From Tetragenococcus koreensis (GTDB lineage Bacteria; Bacillota; Bacilli; Lactobacillales; Enterococcaceae): a stretch of 64,000 bases of DNA. The notes beneath the pieces are model-generated. The model had not been told where the DNA came from. It saw only the letters and a program-made list of their open reading frames with translations, and did no database searches. The translations under genes were made by a program, and so were the position numbers. Of this stretch, positions 45,001 through 62,300 are shown piece by piece (the first letter of the stretch is position 1; every line of letters starts with the position of its first letter). The DNA is taken from positions 1,054,001-1,118,000 of the forward strand of contig NZ_CP027786.1 in NCBI RefSeq assembly GCF_003795145.1, given 5' to 3'.

Positions 45001-48000
45001 TTGTCTAAGTGTCATCCGACTGACACCGAAATCTTCAGCCAATTCCCTTTCAGAAGGAAGACGGTCACCGATTTTCCAATATTCCGCTTCAATTTTCTCT
45101 TTAATTTTATCATGAATTTGCAGATATACAGGCAATGTTTCGGCCAAAGATACCACCTCCTACTACTTTCTAATTTGTTTTAGTTCTAAATAAGTTATGC
45201 TTTAAAAAAAGAGGAAAATTGGTCATACTTCCCTTTATTTTACGCAAAAACAGTAGTTAAAAAAATTAAAAATAAAAACCAACACGCAACCATACTTGCG
45301 TGTTGCAGCTATTTATCGAATTTTTGCTTGCCATTTGATGCGTTGTCGAGTTGGTCGTTGTTCCTTAACCTTTACTCCTTCTTTTCCCACATTTACTTGT
45401 ACATCTTTTTTTGATACATCATAAATTGTTTCTGCTGCTTCTGTAATCTTTTCTTTTAAGTTTTTTCCGATTTTCATCTCAACACTTCCTTTAACGATTT
45501 AATTGAAAAATTTTGCCCGCTTTCATTTCCACTATGTCTAACTAAATACAATCTTTCTCTTAGATTATCGCAAAAACTAGTTGAAATCAACAAAAAAAGC
45601 ACCAGAAAGAATCTGATGCCTTAAAACTGGGATAGCTGGATTCGAACCAGCGCATGATGGAGTCAAAGTCCATTGCCTTACCGCTTGGCTATATCCCAAT
45701 GGTGGAGGAGAAAGGATTCGAACCTTTGAACCCGAAGGAACGGATTTACAGTCCGCCGCGTTTAGCCACTTCGCTACTCCTCCAAAAAGTCTGGTAAAAA
45801 ACCTGACTTAAATATGATACAAGATATTTTTTATTTTTGCAATAACTTTTTAACAAAAAATTTTATTGTTCGTGTAAATTCCAGCGACGAATAATCGTTT
45901 CAATGGCTGTATCCATAGTTTTACTAGCACCTAAATCTTCGTCTTCAGCAAAGCTTTGGAATTCTTTGGGGCCATAATGGAGTACTTCCCCAATCCTTTT
46001 TTTGCCAATATAAAGTTCGGTCACCGAATAGTTCTGGCCGTTAATATTGCGTGTTGTTTCTTCACTTCGTACTTCAATTTCCTTATTTTTCTTCAAACTT
46101 CTCACCCCGCATTTTATTTTAGCATATTTTTTTCATAACACTAGCCTAAAGCTCAAAAAAACAAGACAAAAGTTCTGCCTTGTTTCTTTATTTTATGCAT
46201 TAGTTAAAACACAAGAAATAACAGTATAACCCGCGTCATTTAGTATTTGAGAAATTTGTTCTGTCGCTTGGGAGTCGATTTGAGCTTCAATAATGGTTTT
46301 ATCCGTTTGCCGATCCACTACTAATGTTGAAATACTAAAATCGGCATCTGCTAAAGTTTGGGCAATGGTCGCTAAAATCCCCTTATGATCTTTTGTAATT
46401 TGGATCGTTACTCGTGTGCCCCCACTATTATATCCAGTGATTTTCAAGAAAGCATCAAAAATATCATTATTAGTGATGATCCCTTGTAACTGTTCATCTT
46501 TTACCACTGGCAATACTCCAATTTTTTTAGCTCTCATTAAACTGATAGCTTCTTCTAAAAGCGCATCTGGAGCAATAGTTGCCACTTTCTTTACCATAAC
46601 ATCTTGTACCGTCGTTTTATTCAATAAAAAGTTCGTTTCGTGAATACTTAAACTAGTAGCTGACGATGGCATTGCTGCTTGTATCGTTCCTTCAGTAATT
46701 AATCCTACAAGTTGGTCATTTTTTAATACAGGTAAACGGTGAATATCATGTTCTTTCATTAGATCAACAGCATCAAAAATTGGATCTTGGGGAGCTACTG
46801 TTATCAGATTTTTTGTCATAAAATCACGTACCGCCATTTTTTACCCTCCTAAATAAGCTTTCTTCACTTCATCACTGTCTGCAAGTTTTTTTCCAGTGCC
46901 CTGTAAAACAATCTTGCCACTTTCTAATACATACCCACGGTCAGCAATTGATAAGGCCATTTGTGCATTCTGTTCAATTAGTAAAACGGTGGTTCCTTGT
47001 TTTTTGATTTCTTCAATAGTAGCAAAAATTTCTTTAATGAAAATAGGCGCCAGTCCCATAGAGGGCTCATCCAATAATAATAGCTTAGGTTTTGACATCA
47101 AGGCACGCCCCATTGCCAGCATTTGCTGTTCGCCCCCTGACAAAGTCGCTGCGTCCTGATTTTTTCGTTCTTCTAAAATCGGAAATTTAGAAAAGATTTG
47201 ATCAAACATTTCTTTTGATTGCTTATCCTTTCGCAAAAAAGCGCCCATTTCTAAATTCTCTTTCACCGTCAATCCACGAAAAACATGACGGCCTTCAGGA
47301 ACTTGCGATAACCCTCGAGCGACAATTTTTTGCGGAGCCTTTTTATCAATTGCTTGCTCTTCAAAATAGATATGACCGCTGCGCGTTCGAACTAAGCCAG
47401 AGATTGTCCGTAGTATTGTCGTTTTTCCCGCCCCGTTAGCACCAATCAGCGTAACAATTTCTCCTTGATCTACATGAAAAGAAATATCATGAACGGCTTG
47501 GATCATGCCGTAACGCACGGATAAATTTTCTACTTTTAACATTAGGATTCACCTCCTAAGTAGGCGTCGATCACACTTTGATTGGTTTTGATCTCTGCTG
47601 GTGTACCTTTAGCGATCACACGGCCGTACTCTAAGACATAGATGCGTTCGCAAACGTCCATAACTAAACTCATGTCATGTTCAATTAAGACAATAGTGAT
47701 TTCAAACTTTTCTTGTACTTCCCGAATTAAGCTGGTTAAATCGGCTGTTTCATTGGGATTCATACCTGCTGCTGGTTCATCCAGGAATAAAATCTGCGGC
47801 TCAGTTGCTAAGGCGCGCACAATTTCTAAGCGACGTTGTTGACCGTAAGGGAGGTTTTTAGTAAGTGTATCTTTTTTATCCACCAAATTGAAAAGCGATA
47901 ACAGTTCCATTGCCTTATTTTGCAGTTGTTCTTCCATTTTGTAAAATTTCGGTAAACGCAAAACACTGGTCACAAAGTTTTCTTTATGTTTAGCATTCAT

Positions 48001-51000
48001 CGCGATCAATACATTTTCCATTACCGACAGGTCTTTAAACAAACGAATATTTTGAAAGGTACGTGACAGTCCCAAATCAGCAATTTTGTAAGACTTCATT
48101 CCATTTAAGCGTGTGCTTTTCCCGTTACCCGTTAGCGTAATTTCGCCACTTGAAGGAACATACACACCTGTCAATAAGTTAAATAAAGTGGTTTTCCCCG
48201 CTCCATTAGGACCAATTAGTCCTACTAATTCATTTTTTTCTAAATCAATATCTACCTGAGAGACGGCAGCTAATCCGCCGAAATTTTTAGTTAAATTATT
48301 AACTGTTAATAGAGGCATCTTGGTCGTCTCCTTTCTTGCTAAATTTATCAATAATTCTCTTAATCGAAAATTCCCAGGTTCCTAAAAGACCACTAGGTTT
48401 AAAAATCATAATAACAATAATAGCTAAGGCATAGATAATCATTCGCAAGCTGCCAAAATCTTGTAAGTACATATTCAAAAAACCTAATACGCCAGCTGCG
48501 ACAATAGCTCCAGTCGTACTACCAATGCCTCCAAATACTACAATAATTAAAATATCAATGGATTTCATAAAATCATAATCATTAGGAAAAACGGATTGCT
48601 GGTAAGTAGCATATAAAGAGCCTGCTAAACTGGCCAACATTGCGCCTAATACAAAAGCAGTTACCTTGTATTTAGCCGTATTTACACCCATCGCTTCAGC
48701 AGCAATTTCATCTTCACGTACAGCAAGCGTTGCCCGTCCGTCACCTGAATGGATATAATTGGACACCAGTAAAATAGCCAGCACCATAAAAATAAAAACG
48801 ACTTGCCAATTGCTAAATTGTGGTATTCCAAAAATTCCTGAAGGGCCATTAGTCAACTCGTCAAAGTTCACAATGAGTATCCGGATAATTTCTGATACAC
48901 CTAGCGTTGCAATAGCTAGATAGTCACCTTTCAAACGCAACGTTGGAACCCCAACAATTAAGGCAATAAAGCCTGAGATAAGCATCCCACCCACTAATGA
49001 TAAAGCAAAAGCTAGATAGGTAGGATTATCTTGCGTTAGAATAGCTGCTGCATAAGCGCCAATTGCCATAAATCCCGCATGTCCTAAAGAAAGCTGGCCA
49101 GAAAAGCCGATAATTAAATTTAAACTAACCGCTAAAATGACGTTAATTCCAATATTAACAATAATTGCATCGGTAAAAATAGTAATGAAACCACCGTTGT
49201 ATAAAGCAAATAAACCAAAATAGATCACACATGCAAGAGCAAGCCATATAAGATTATATTTTAAATTTTTCTTCATCTTTATCGCCTACACTTTCTCTTT
49301 AATATTTTTCCCTAAAATACCGGCCGGACGAACGAGTAAAATAATAATCAAAACCAAGTAAACCAAGGCATCTTTATAGTCGGAAAAGCCAAACACTGTA
49401 GCCATTGTTTCAATCAATCCGATCACAAAGCCGCCCAAGGCAGCACCAGGGATGATACCAATACCACCAAGAACTGCTGCTACAAAAGATTTTAGTCCCG
49501 GCGCCACGCCCATCATAGGATCAATCGAATTGTAATATAATCCAATTAGCATCCCACCTGCCGCTGCCAGTGCTGAGCCTAAAGCAAAAGTAAAAGAAAT
49601 CGTACGATTAACGTTGATCCCCATTAATTGAGCAGCATCATTATCTACACTTACTGCCCGCATTGCTTTACCCATTTTTGTTTTCTTAATAATAACTTGC
49701 AACAAAATCATTAACGTAACAGAAACAACCAATATCAATAATTGAATATTACTGATATCAATCACTCCCAATGAATAAGTTTTTCTGGCAATTGATTGTG
49801 GATAAGGTCTTGAATCTGGTGAAAAGAAATAAATCATAACATTTTGCAACAGATAGGAGACCCCAATAGCAGTAATTAATGATGAAATTCTGGTAGACTT
49901 TCTTAAAGGACGATAAGCCAGAAATTCGATGACTACCCCTAAAAACGCAGAAACTACCATCGAAATTGCCAATGCAGCAAAAAATCCCCAAGCATTGGGT
50001 AAGACTTGCCAAGTATTAAATGATTGAATTAAAAAATAACCAATAAAACTACCAATCATATAGATCTCACCATGAGCGAAATTTATTAAATTAATAATGC
50101 CATAAACCATTGTATAACCCAGCGCCATTAAAGCGTAAATACTTCCTAGAAACAATCCATTCACTAATTGCTGAATCATTAGTTCCATTGTTATCACTTC
50201 CAATAAAAATTATATTTTAACTAAAGGAAGCTGGGACAAAATCAAACAAGAAGTTTTGTCCCAGCTTTTTTGCTGTATCCCTATTCCCTTGTTTTAAGGT
50301 TCAATTGTTTCAGCTGAACTTTCCTCTCCATCGGTAAACCCGACAACAACTAGTGGTTTTTCTGGATTATGATCTTGGTCAACCGAAATATTACCAGTAA
50401 CTCCCACAAAGTCTTGCAGTTCTGCTAATCCCTTAGCAATATCAGTTGAATCTGCAGAATCTTCGTTTTCGATAGCAGCTTTAATCATCAACATCGCATC
50501 ATAAGACAATGCATTAAAAGTCGACGGCTCTTTATCATATTTACCTTTAAAATCGTCGATAAATGGTTCTACTGTATCATTTGCTGGAGCTAGAGCGGAA
50601 AAGTGCCCAGTATAGAAAACATTTGAAACATTTTCTTCACCAGCTAATTCAATCATTTTTTCATCGCCGAAACCATCAGCCCCAATAATTGGCTGTTCAA
50701 TTCCCATTTCACGCGCTTGTTTTATGATCAACCCTGCTTCTTCATAATAACCTGGTACATACAACACATCGAAGTCAGTTTCTTTCAATTTCGTTAATGC
50801 TGCTTGGAAATCTTTATCGCCTTTAGTAAAGTTTTCTTGCGCAACAATATCGCCATCGTATTCATCAGTAAATGCTTTAGTTAAACCTGTAGCATAATCA
50901 CTAGAATTATCTCCCAAGATCGCAGTTTTTTCAGCTTCTAAATTATCAGTCGCATATTTCGCTAAAATAACCCCTTGGAAACTATCTTGGAAACAAGAAC

Positions 51001-54000
51001 GGAAAATATATTCTTGTACTTGGTCATTACTTACCGTGATTGAATCATCTGTTCCAGAAGGTGTAACCATAGGTACTTGTGCTTTAGTAACATTAGGAAT
51101 TGCTGCTTTTACCGCACCCGAAGTGGCTGGTCCAATCATTGCCACAATATTATCATTGGTTGTTAAATTTGCAGCTGTTGTCGCTGCTTCATTATTATCA
51201 GATTTATTATCTTTGGTTACTAATTCAACATCCTTACCCAAAATTCCGCCATCTTCATTAATTTTTTCGACAGCTAATTCTGCTCCTTCTTCTTCTTGCG
51301 CACCATATCCAGCGACTGCTCCGGATAGTTCAAGGTTCAACCCTACCTTGATTGTGTCGCCTTCTTGCTGATTACCAGCATTGCTATTGTCGCCAGCAGC
51401 GCCAGCACTTCCACCACTAGGTCCCGCACTACAAGCTGACAAAAAAAATAACCCTACAAACAAAAATGCAAATTTCTTTTTCATTTATTCCCCCTACTTT
51501 CTGCAAATGAATATGAAATTAATATACAGAAAATTCACAAAATTGTCAACGTATTTTTCAGAATATTTTGTATATTATTGTGTTAACTAATCGTTTCTAG
51601 TAATTAAAAAGAGAGTTAAACTAGGATGGTTCCCTTTTCAATCAATAGACATGGGATTTTTTTCAAGCTACGATTTCTGAGATAGACTTTCTTGGATAAC
51701 GAATGCTTAAAACATTATTCATCTTTTCATTTTCGGAGAACATTTTTGTTTTTCTTTCTCCGTCTTTTCATTCTTGGATAACGTTTTACTGTTTCTTTCT
51801 CCACCTTTTGCTATTTTTGAGCGTTTTATGTTGATTTGGTCGCTTTTTCGGATAAAGACTTTGCTTTTCATTATCCGTCTTTGTATTCTTGGATAACGAA
51901 CACTTCAAACGTTATTCATCTCTTCATTTTCGGAGAATGTTTTTAACTTTTGTTATTCGTTCAATTGTGGAATGAACATTGTTTTGATTTTTCTTGGCTC
52001 ATTCAAAGTTCTATTTTTTTCTTGCTGTAACTCGATTAGTTACTGCATTTTCATTTTGTCCATTTCCTTTTTCCAATTTGCCATTCGATAACTCAAAATA
52101 TAGCTAGAATGTAATTTTCTATAGTGTCTATTAAATTCGTTCAATTTGAACTATCATTCACGAATCCAATTAAGTGATTTTGCCAAAGCCTATCCCGCCA
52201 ATAAACAATGAAAATATTACTATCCTTAAATAAAATAGATCATACTTCAAATTTACACCTATTAGAATAGGTATAATGGCTATATTCCAAAAAGCGATTT
52301 CTCTTTGCCAACCTATGGGTATTCCATACCCAGAGTTCTCCCCGTTTGGCCTGGAAAAATCAATTGGAGAATAGCTGCTGCTGACATTGCAGCTATCACT
52401 AAAATGAACGGCGTACTTAATAGCTTATTCGTTTTCATCCTCCACTTCGTAACGAATTTTTCAAGTTAAAGTTCTCTGCGTCGCTAATCATTTCATTTTT
52501 TTAACTTAAGACGATTAGTTTCACTGACTTGATATTCCCAGTTATACTTTCCTTTATTAAATTTTTTACGACAAAAAACCTCAAGTGCTTGTTTACACTT
52601 GAGGTTTAAACGTTTCTATATGTTTCAATGACTTTTATAAGTATATACCGGTTGTTCTTTGTCTACAGTATTTTTACTTAAGGAAAACTTCTGAGGCACG
52701 TAATCAATCCCACCCTTAGCAAAAGGGTTACAACGTAAAATCCTAGCTATTCCCATTAACAGACCCTTGAACGCTCCATGAACTTTCAACGCCTCAATCA
52801 TATAGCTCGAACAAGTAGGATAATAACGGCAGCTTGGAGGAAACAGGGGAGAAATAAACCGTTGATATCCCCTAATTAGAAATACGAAAATTTTTTGCAT
52901 AAACTTTGGACTCCTTTGAATGAAAAGAAACAAAAGGGTTGTGACATAAGTAAAGGTAAGACAAAAATACCCGAACTATTTGATGGGATTCCCTAATTGT
53001 CGTGAATTTGCAACGAGGACCTGCCAGAGCGCAGGAGCAATCTCTCTTATAGTTCGGATATTTTATTATCAAAAGGACTTCAAATCACAGCCCCTTAAAA
53101 TTGAATAAATTCAAAAATGTGTTGCCATAGCGCTCGGCTGAAAACATGCATTGGTGCGCCATCACCAATTACACCATATCCAATCATCAGACCGATAGAA
53201 AATAAAAGCATGGCCAATACAATCACTGATAAAATTTTGATTAATGAAATTAATACATCACGACTTAAATACATCATGACCTCCAATATTTATACATGGA
53301 CCTCTTCTTTTACTTCTTTTTCTGTACTATCAGAAATACGCTCAACCTGAGCTCCTAATTTCTGAAGTTTTTCATGAAAGTGATAGTAACCACGATCGAG
53401 ATATTTTAAATTACGTACACGAGTAATACCCTCAGCATCTAAACCAGCTAAAATCAATGCAGCCGCAGCCCGCAAATCCGTCGCATAAACTAGGGCTCCT
53501 TGAAGTGCGTCATTGCCTTGCATAATGGCTACATTTCCATCTATTTTCATATGAGCATTCATTTTCCGCATTTCTTCTAAATGTTGAAACCGATTTTCAA
53601 AAACTGTTTCTGTAGTAACACTTGTTCCATTTGACAATAACTGTAATACACTCATTTGAGCTTGCATGTCTGTAGGAAATCCTGGATGAGGAAGAGTTTT
53701 CACATCAGTAGGCTTTAATTGTTCAGGCCCTTTAACGTGAATGCCTTCTTCGCTTTCGATTACTTCAGCACCCATTTCTTTTAATTTAGAAATTAATGGC
53801 CGATTGTGTTCAGCAATCGCGTCTTTAATAAAAACATCATTTTTTGGCATTGCACCAGCAACCATAAAAGTTCCTGCTTCAATTCGATCTTGTACAATTG
53901 CATGTTGTACAGCATGTAATTGTTCAACGCCTTCAATTCGCATGGTTTCAGTTCCAGCTCCATGAATTTTAGCGCCCATTTTATTAAGTACATTTGCTAA

Positions 54001-55485
54001 ATCGACAATTTCAGGTTCTCTTGCTACATTATCGATCGTTGTTGTCCCTTTTGCTTTGACTGCTGCCATCATAATGTTTTGTGTTGCACCAACACTAGGA
54101 AAGTCAAGGTAAATATTATTACCTTCCAACTGATCAGCAAATGCTTCAATATAACCATTCTCTTGTTTAATGGTAGCACCAAGAGCTTGGAAACCTTTTA
54201 AATGAAGATCAATAGGTCGTTTTCCGATTGCACAACCACCAGGCATTGCAACTTTTGCATGGCCATTGCGAGCCAATAACGGTCCCATAACAACGATTGA
54301 AGCGCGCATTTTACTAACGTATTCATAAGGTGCTTCAACTTCCAATGGGAAAGAAGCATCAATAGTTATTTCCTTTTTATCTAAGTTAAAATCAATTTTT
54401 GCATTTAAATGGTGAATGACTTCTTTCATTGTAAATACATCTGAAAGAATGGGGACGCTACTTAAACTTGTCGTTCCTTCTTCTGCTAATAAACTAGCAG
54501 CTAAAATTGGCAAGACGGCGTTTTTTGCCCCTTCAATTTCTACAGTTCCTTTTAATTGATTACCTCCATAAACGATAATCTCTTCCATGACGTTCCCTCC
54601 AAATAGAACATGTTACTTTTTGACAAAAATCTTTTTAAAGTATACCATATCCTTCTTTGATAATATAGTTAATTGTTTTAAAGAAATGTTAAGAATAAGT
54701 TTTTACTCAATGTAATAATCTCTAAGAAAAAACTGCTTGCGATATAACCGATCACAATTGATAAAAATACAATTAGCATTCTAATTTGTGTCGTATGAAA
54801 AGATTTAAAAAGGGCATCAATACGCAGAGCACCTAATGACCAAAACGCTAGATAAATAAAAGCAAAATGACTGATCAAACGTACAAGTGCGTCGATTCCA
54901 AATGTTTGCATAAAAATAACCTTCCTTGTTAAATCTCACTATAATCATGTTAACATAAAACAGAAAAATAAAAAATCAACAGCTTTTAAATTTTATTAAG
55001 CTTAAAAAAAGCAGCTAGAAGTATTCTAACTGCCTTCTTTTTCTACCTATGCTCTGAAACATTGATGCGGTTGAGTGCACGGTGAAGTGCCACTTCGGCC
55101 CGTCGTAATTCGTCCACATCCGTTGTTTCTTTTGCTTTTTCAATACTTTCTTCCGCTCTTTGTTTGGCTCTTTGAGCACGTGTTACATCAATATCACGTG
55201 CTCTTTCCGCACTATCAGCAATGATAGTTACAACATTATCACGCACTTCGATAACACCGCCATTAACGGCCACCCAATTTGTGTGATTCTCAGAGTCTAT
55301 TCTTTTAACACGTACCTCCTCGATATCTAAGGGGGCAATAATTGGCGCATGATTTGCTAAAATTCCAAGTTCGCCATTTGTTGTTACAGCAACCACCTTT
55401 TCTGCATGATGGTCAAAAACCAAACCATTAGGCGTTACCACATTGACCGTTAAATATTGCTCCATATGCAAGGCACCTCTTTCTA

Positions 55486-56907
<1,422 letters not shown>

Positions 56908-57837
56908 TCATGAAATCATTCTAAAGCGGCTGCGCCACCAACAATTTCTGTAATTTCTTGGGTAATAGCCCCTTGACGAGCACGATTATATGAAGTCGTC
57001 AAATCATTAATAATATTGTTAGCATTATCTGAAGCCGTCTGCATGGCAGTCATTCCTGCCGCGTGTTCTGCAGTCTTAGCATCGACGATCGCTCCGTAGA
57101 TTAGACTTTCAGCATATTGCGGCAATAATTCTTCTAGAATTTCCTCTTCTGAGGGTTCGAAAATATATTCCTGCTCATATTCCGTTGCTTCACCCGGATC
57201 CAAGTCCGAAATAGGTAACATTTTTTCTACTCGAAATTGGCTTGTCAGCGAATTTACGTGGTGGTTATAACAAACATACAACTCATCAAAAACTTCATTT
57301 TGGAACATTGAAGTTGTTAAATTAACAATTTTTCTTACTTCTTCAAAACTTGGTTGGTCTGATAAATTACGTAGTTCATATGCAATATCGATCCCTCTTG
57401 TGTTAAAAAAGTCCGCTCCTGTTCCACCAATGGTAATCATTACATATTCATTGGAAGAATCATGGTCTTCTTGTAGCATCGTCATCATTTGCTTCAAAAT
57501 AGAACTATTATAATTTCCTACAAGTCCTCCATCGGAAGTAATCACAATATAAGCCGTCCTTTTTACCGGTCGACGTACTAACATGGGGTTTAATTGTTTT
57601 AATTTTTCAACAGAATTCACATCCGTCAATTGACCAGCTACAATATGGGTCACTAACTCACGAATTTTACTGGCATAAATTTGAAATTGCTTGGAATTGG
57701 TTTCTGACTTCGTTAGTTTAGAAGCCGAAACCATCTGCATTGCTTTGGTTATTTGCCCTGTCTTTTTTGTAGACGCAATTCGATCTCTAATTTCATTTAA
57801 AGAAGCAGCCATAGATCTTCACCTCTTTTATCTATTA

Positions 57838-59397
<1,560 letters not shown>

Positions 59398-62300
59398 CTA
59401 TTTGCTCAATTCTTTACGCAAATTTTCAATCTGAGTCTTAATACTACCGTCAATGACTCGATCCTTTGTTTCAACAATGATTCCCCCAACAATGGAAGGA
59501 TCCACGTTTTCTTGCAAATTTGCTGTTTTATAACCAAATTTTTGTGCAATATTGGCTGTTAATTTGGCCTTTTGTTCTTTTTTTAAAGGGATGGCTGAAG
59601 TAACCGTTCCTAAAAGGATTTCCTTGTGTTCATCATATCTTTTTTCATACTCATCGATAATCAACAATAAATCATACATACGGCCATATTGAAAAATGAT
59701 TTCCAATGTATCATGAACGATGCCATCGAAATTTTCGACTAGATTATTCATAATACTTCTTTTTTCCTGCAGATTTAAGCGCCTATCACTTAATATGTTG
59801 CCCAAATCAGGAACAGCTTCAAAGATATCACGCAAGGCTAGTAGCTCTTTATAAACGTCTTCGATTTGGCCTTTTTCCGCCGCCAGTTCATATAACGCCT
59901 TACCGTAACGTTTAGCTACTGTATTTTTATCTAGTTTCATCTTCTGAACCTATACTTTCGATATATTGATTAATCAACGTTTCATGCGCTTCTTCAGAAA
60001 GCTCTTTATTTAAGATCTTTTCTGCGATTTGTAATGAAAGATCGGCAACGTCACCTTTAACTGACGCTAAGGCTGTTTGCCGTTCGACCGAAATATCACC
60101 TTGAGCTTTTTCTTTCATTTGAGATACTTCATCTTGCGCATCGCTGACTATTTGTTGGCGGCTTGACTCTCCGTTACTCTTAGCGTTTTTGATGATGTCT
60201 GATGCTTCAGACTTAGAAGCTGACAATTGTTTTTGTCGGTTTTCTTCTAATTCTTTGGCTTGCTCACGTGATTGTTCGGCTGAATCTAAATCATTGGCGA
60301 TCTTTTTTTCACGTTTATTCATCATATCAGCAATCGCGTTCCAGGCAAATTTTTTCAAAAGCGCCAGTAATAAAACAAACGATCCGCTCACAACAACAAT
60401 ACTTGAAATCGTAGTGTTTTGTACATCTGCAACTGATAAAACCAATTGATTTAGCATAGCTTGTAACTCCTTTACAACTTATTTTATAATTATAGACCTT
60501 TTATGACAAAAAAAGCAGAAGGACGTAAGAAACGATCACCTCCGCTTTTCTAGCTATTACAAGATCATAAGTAAGGCAATAACGATCCCTAAGATGGGTA
60601 CAGCTTCGATAAAAGCGACCCCTAGGATCATGGTAGAACGTAATTGACCAGCCATTTCGGGTTGGCGAGCCATCGATTCTAATGCTTGTGATACAACTTT
60701 TGAGTTCCCGTAACCAGCACCAATAGCTGCACCGATAATTGCTAATCCTGCTCCAATAAATGACATAACATTTTTCCTCCTATTATATATGCTTATTCTT
60801 TTTCAATTTTATTATCTAAGAAAACCATTGCTAAAGTGACAAAAACATAGGCTTGGATGGCACCAATAAATAGTGAGAAGCCAATCCAAATCATTTCAAG
60901 TGGTATCGCCAAAGGCAATGCTAACCAGCCCAGGTTATTTACTATTGAAACAATCAATCCTAACAAAATTTCACCTGCAAAAATGTTGCCGTACAAACGT
61001 AGACCTAATGTAATCACGTTCGTAAATTCTTCCAATAATTTTATCGGTAAGACGATTCCTACGGGGCGAAGATAACTATTGACTAGATATTCTTTTGTTC
61101 CCATCTTTTTTACACCAAAGAAATGAGTCAACAAAATCACCATAAAAGCAAGGCCTAGTGTAACAACCGGGTCTGCTGTGGGACTTTTCCATAAGGTTAA
61201 ATCATCATGGATGACGATTTTTGTTATAAGTCCAATTTCATTTGACACGAATATAAATAAAAATAGAACAAACGCATAGAAATCGTAATTTCCTACTTCT
61301 TTTTTGGGCAATTGCGAAGAAGCGACTCCACGCACAAAGTCGATTACCCACTCAATGAAATTTTGCTTACCCTTTGGCTTCATTTGTAAGTTTCTCGTAC
61401 AAATAACAACAACGGCAAAAATAATCGCACATGTCAGAAGTGTCATTATAACGATGGTCCCATCAAACCAAACAGGTCCAATATGAAACAAGAGCGAACG
61501 TTCATCCAAATACTCTCACCTTCTTTCCCGTAAAATCTCAAAACCACGGATAAAATCGAATGTCCTTGATTTATTCAACATTCGATATCATACCACCAGG
61601 AAAAGAAAATTTCAAAATATTTTCATCGAAAATCCTGGGAAATAAGCCATTGAAAAAACTAATTGAAAACTTAAAATGCCAAAGGTTTATCAATGATAAA
61701 AAAACATTGCTTACTTACGCATTTACAAAAGCCCTCTTATATCATATCAAATCTTTGCCTGAATTCAAACTAAAGACCATTGAAAATCGAAGCTTAGTAA
61801 TCTTTCAATGCACGTTGGATTTGTCGTTCTTGGTCTTTACGTTTCAAGGTTTCACGTTTGTCATATTCTCTCTTACCTTTGGCTAAACCAACCAATACTT
61901 TAGCATAACCGTCTTTGATATAGACTTTTAAGGGAATGACAGTAATTCCTTTATTTTTTGTCTCTTCATGTAATTTGGCAATTTGTTTTTTATGCATAAG
62001 CAATTTGCGACTTCTTAGAGGATCGTGATTAAACAAGTTCCCTTGATCATAAGGGCTAATATGCACATTAAATAGATAGGCTTCTCCATCACGAAAACGG
62101 ACAAATCCATCCTTTAAATTAATTCTGCCATTTCTAATCGATTTAATTTCTGTTCCTTTTAGGGCAAGCCCAGCTTCTACAGTTTCAAGAATCGTATAAT
62201 CATGTCTTGCTTTTCTATTTTGCGCAACTAGGTTTCCATTTCCTTTTGGCATGGACCTGGCCTCCTCACTTTAAACTATCTTTTTTTCTTTGTACCTTTT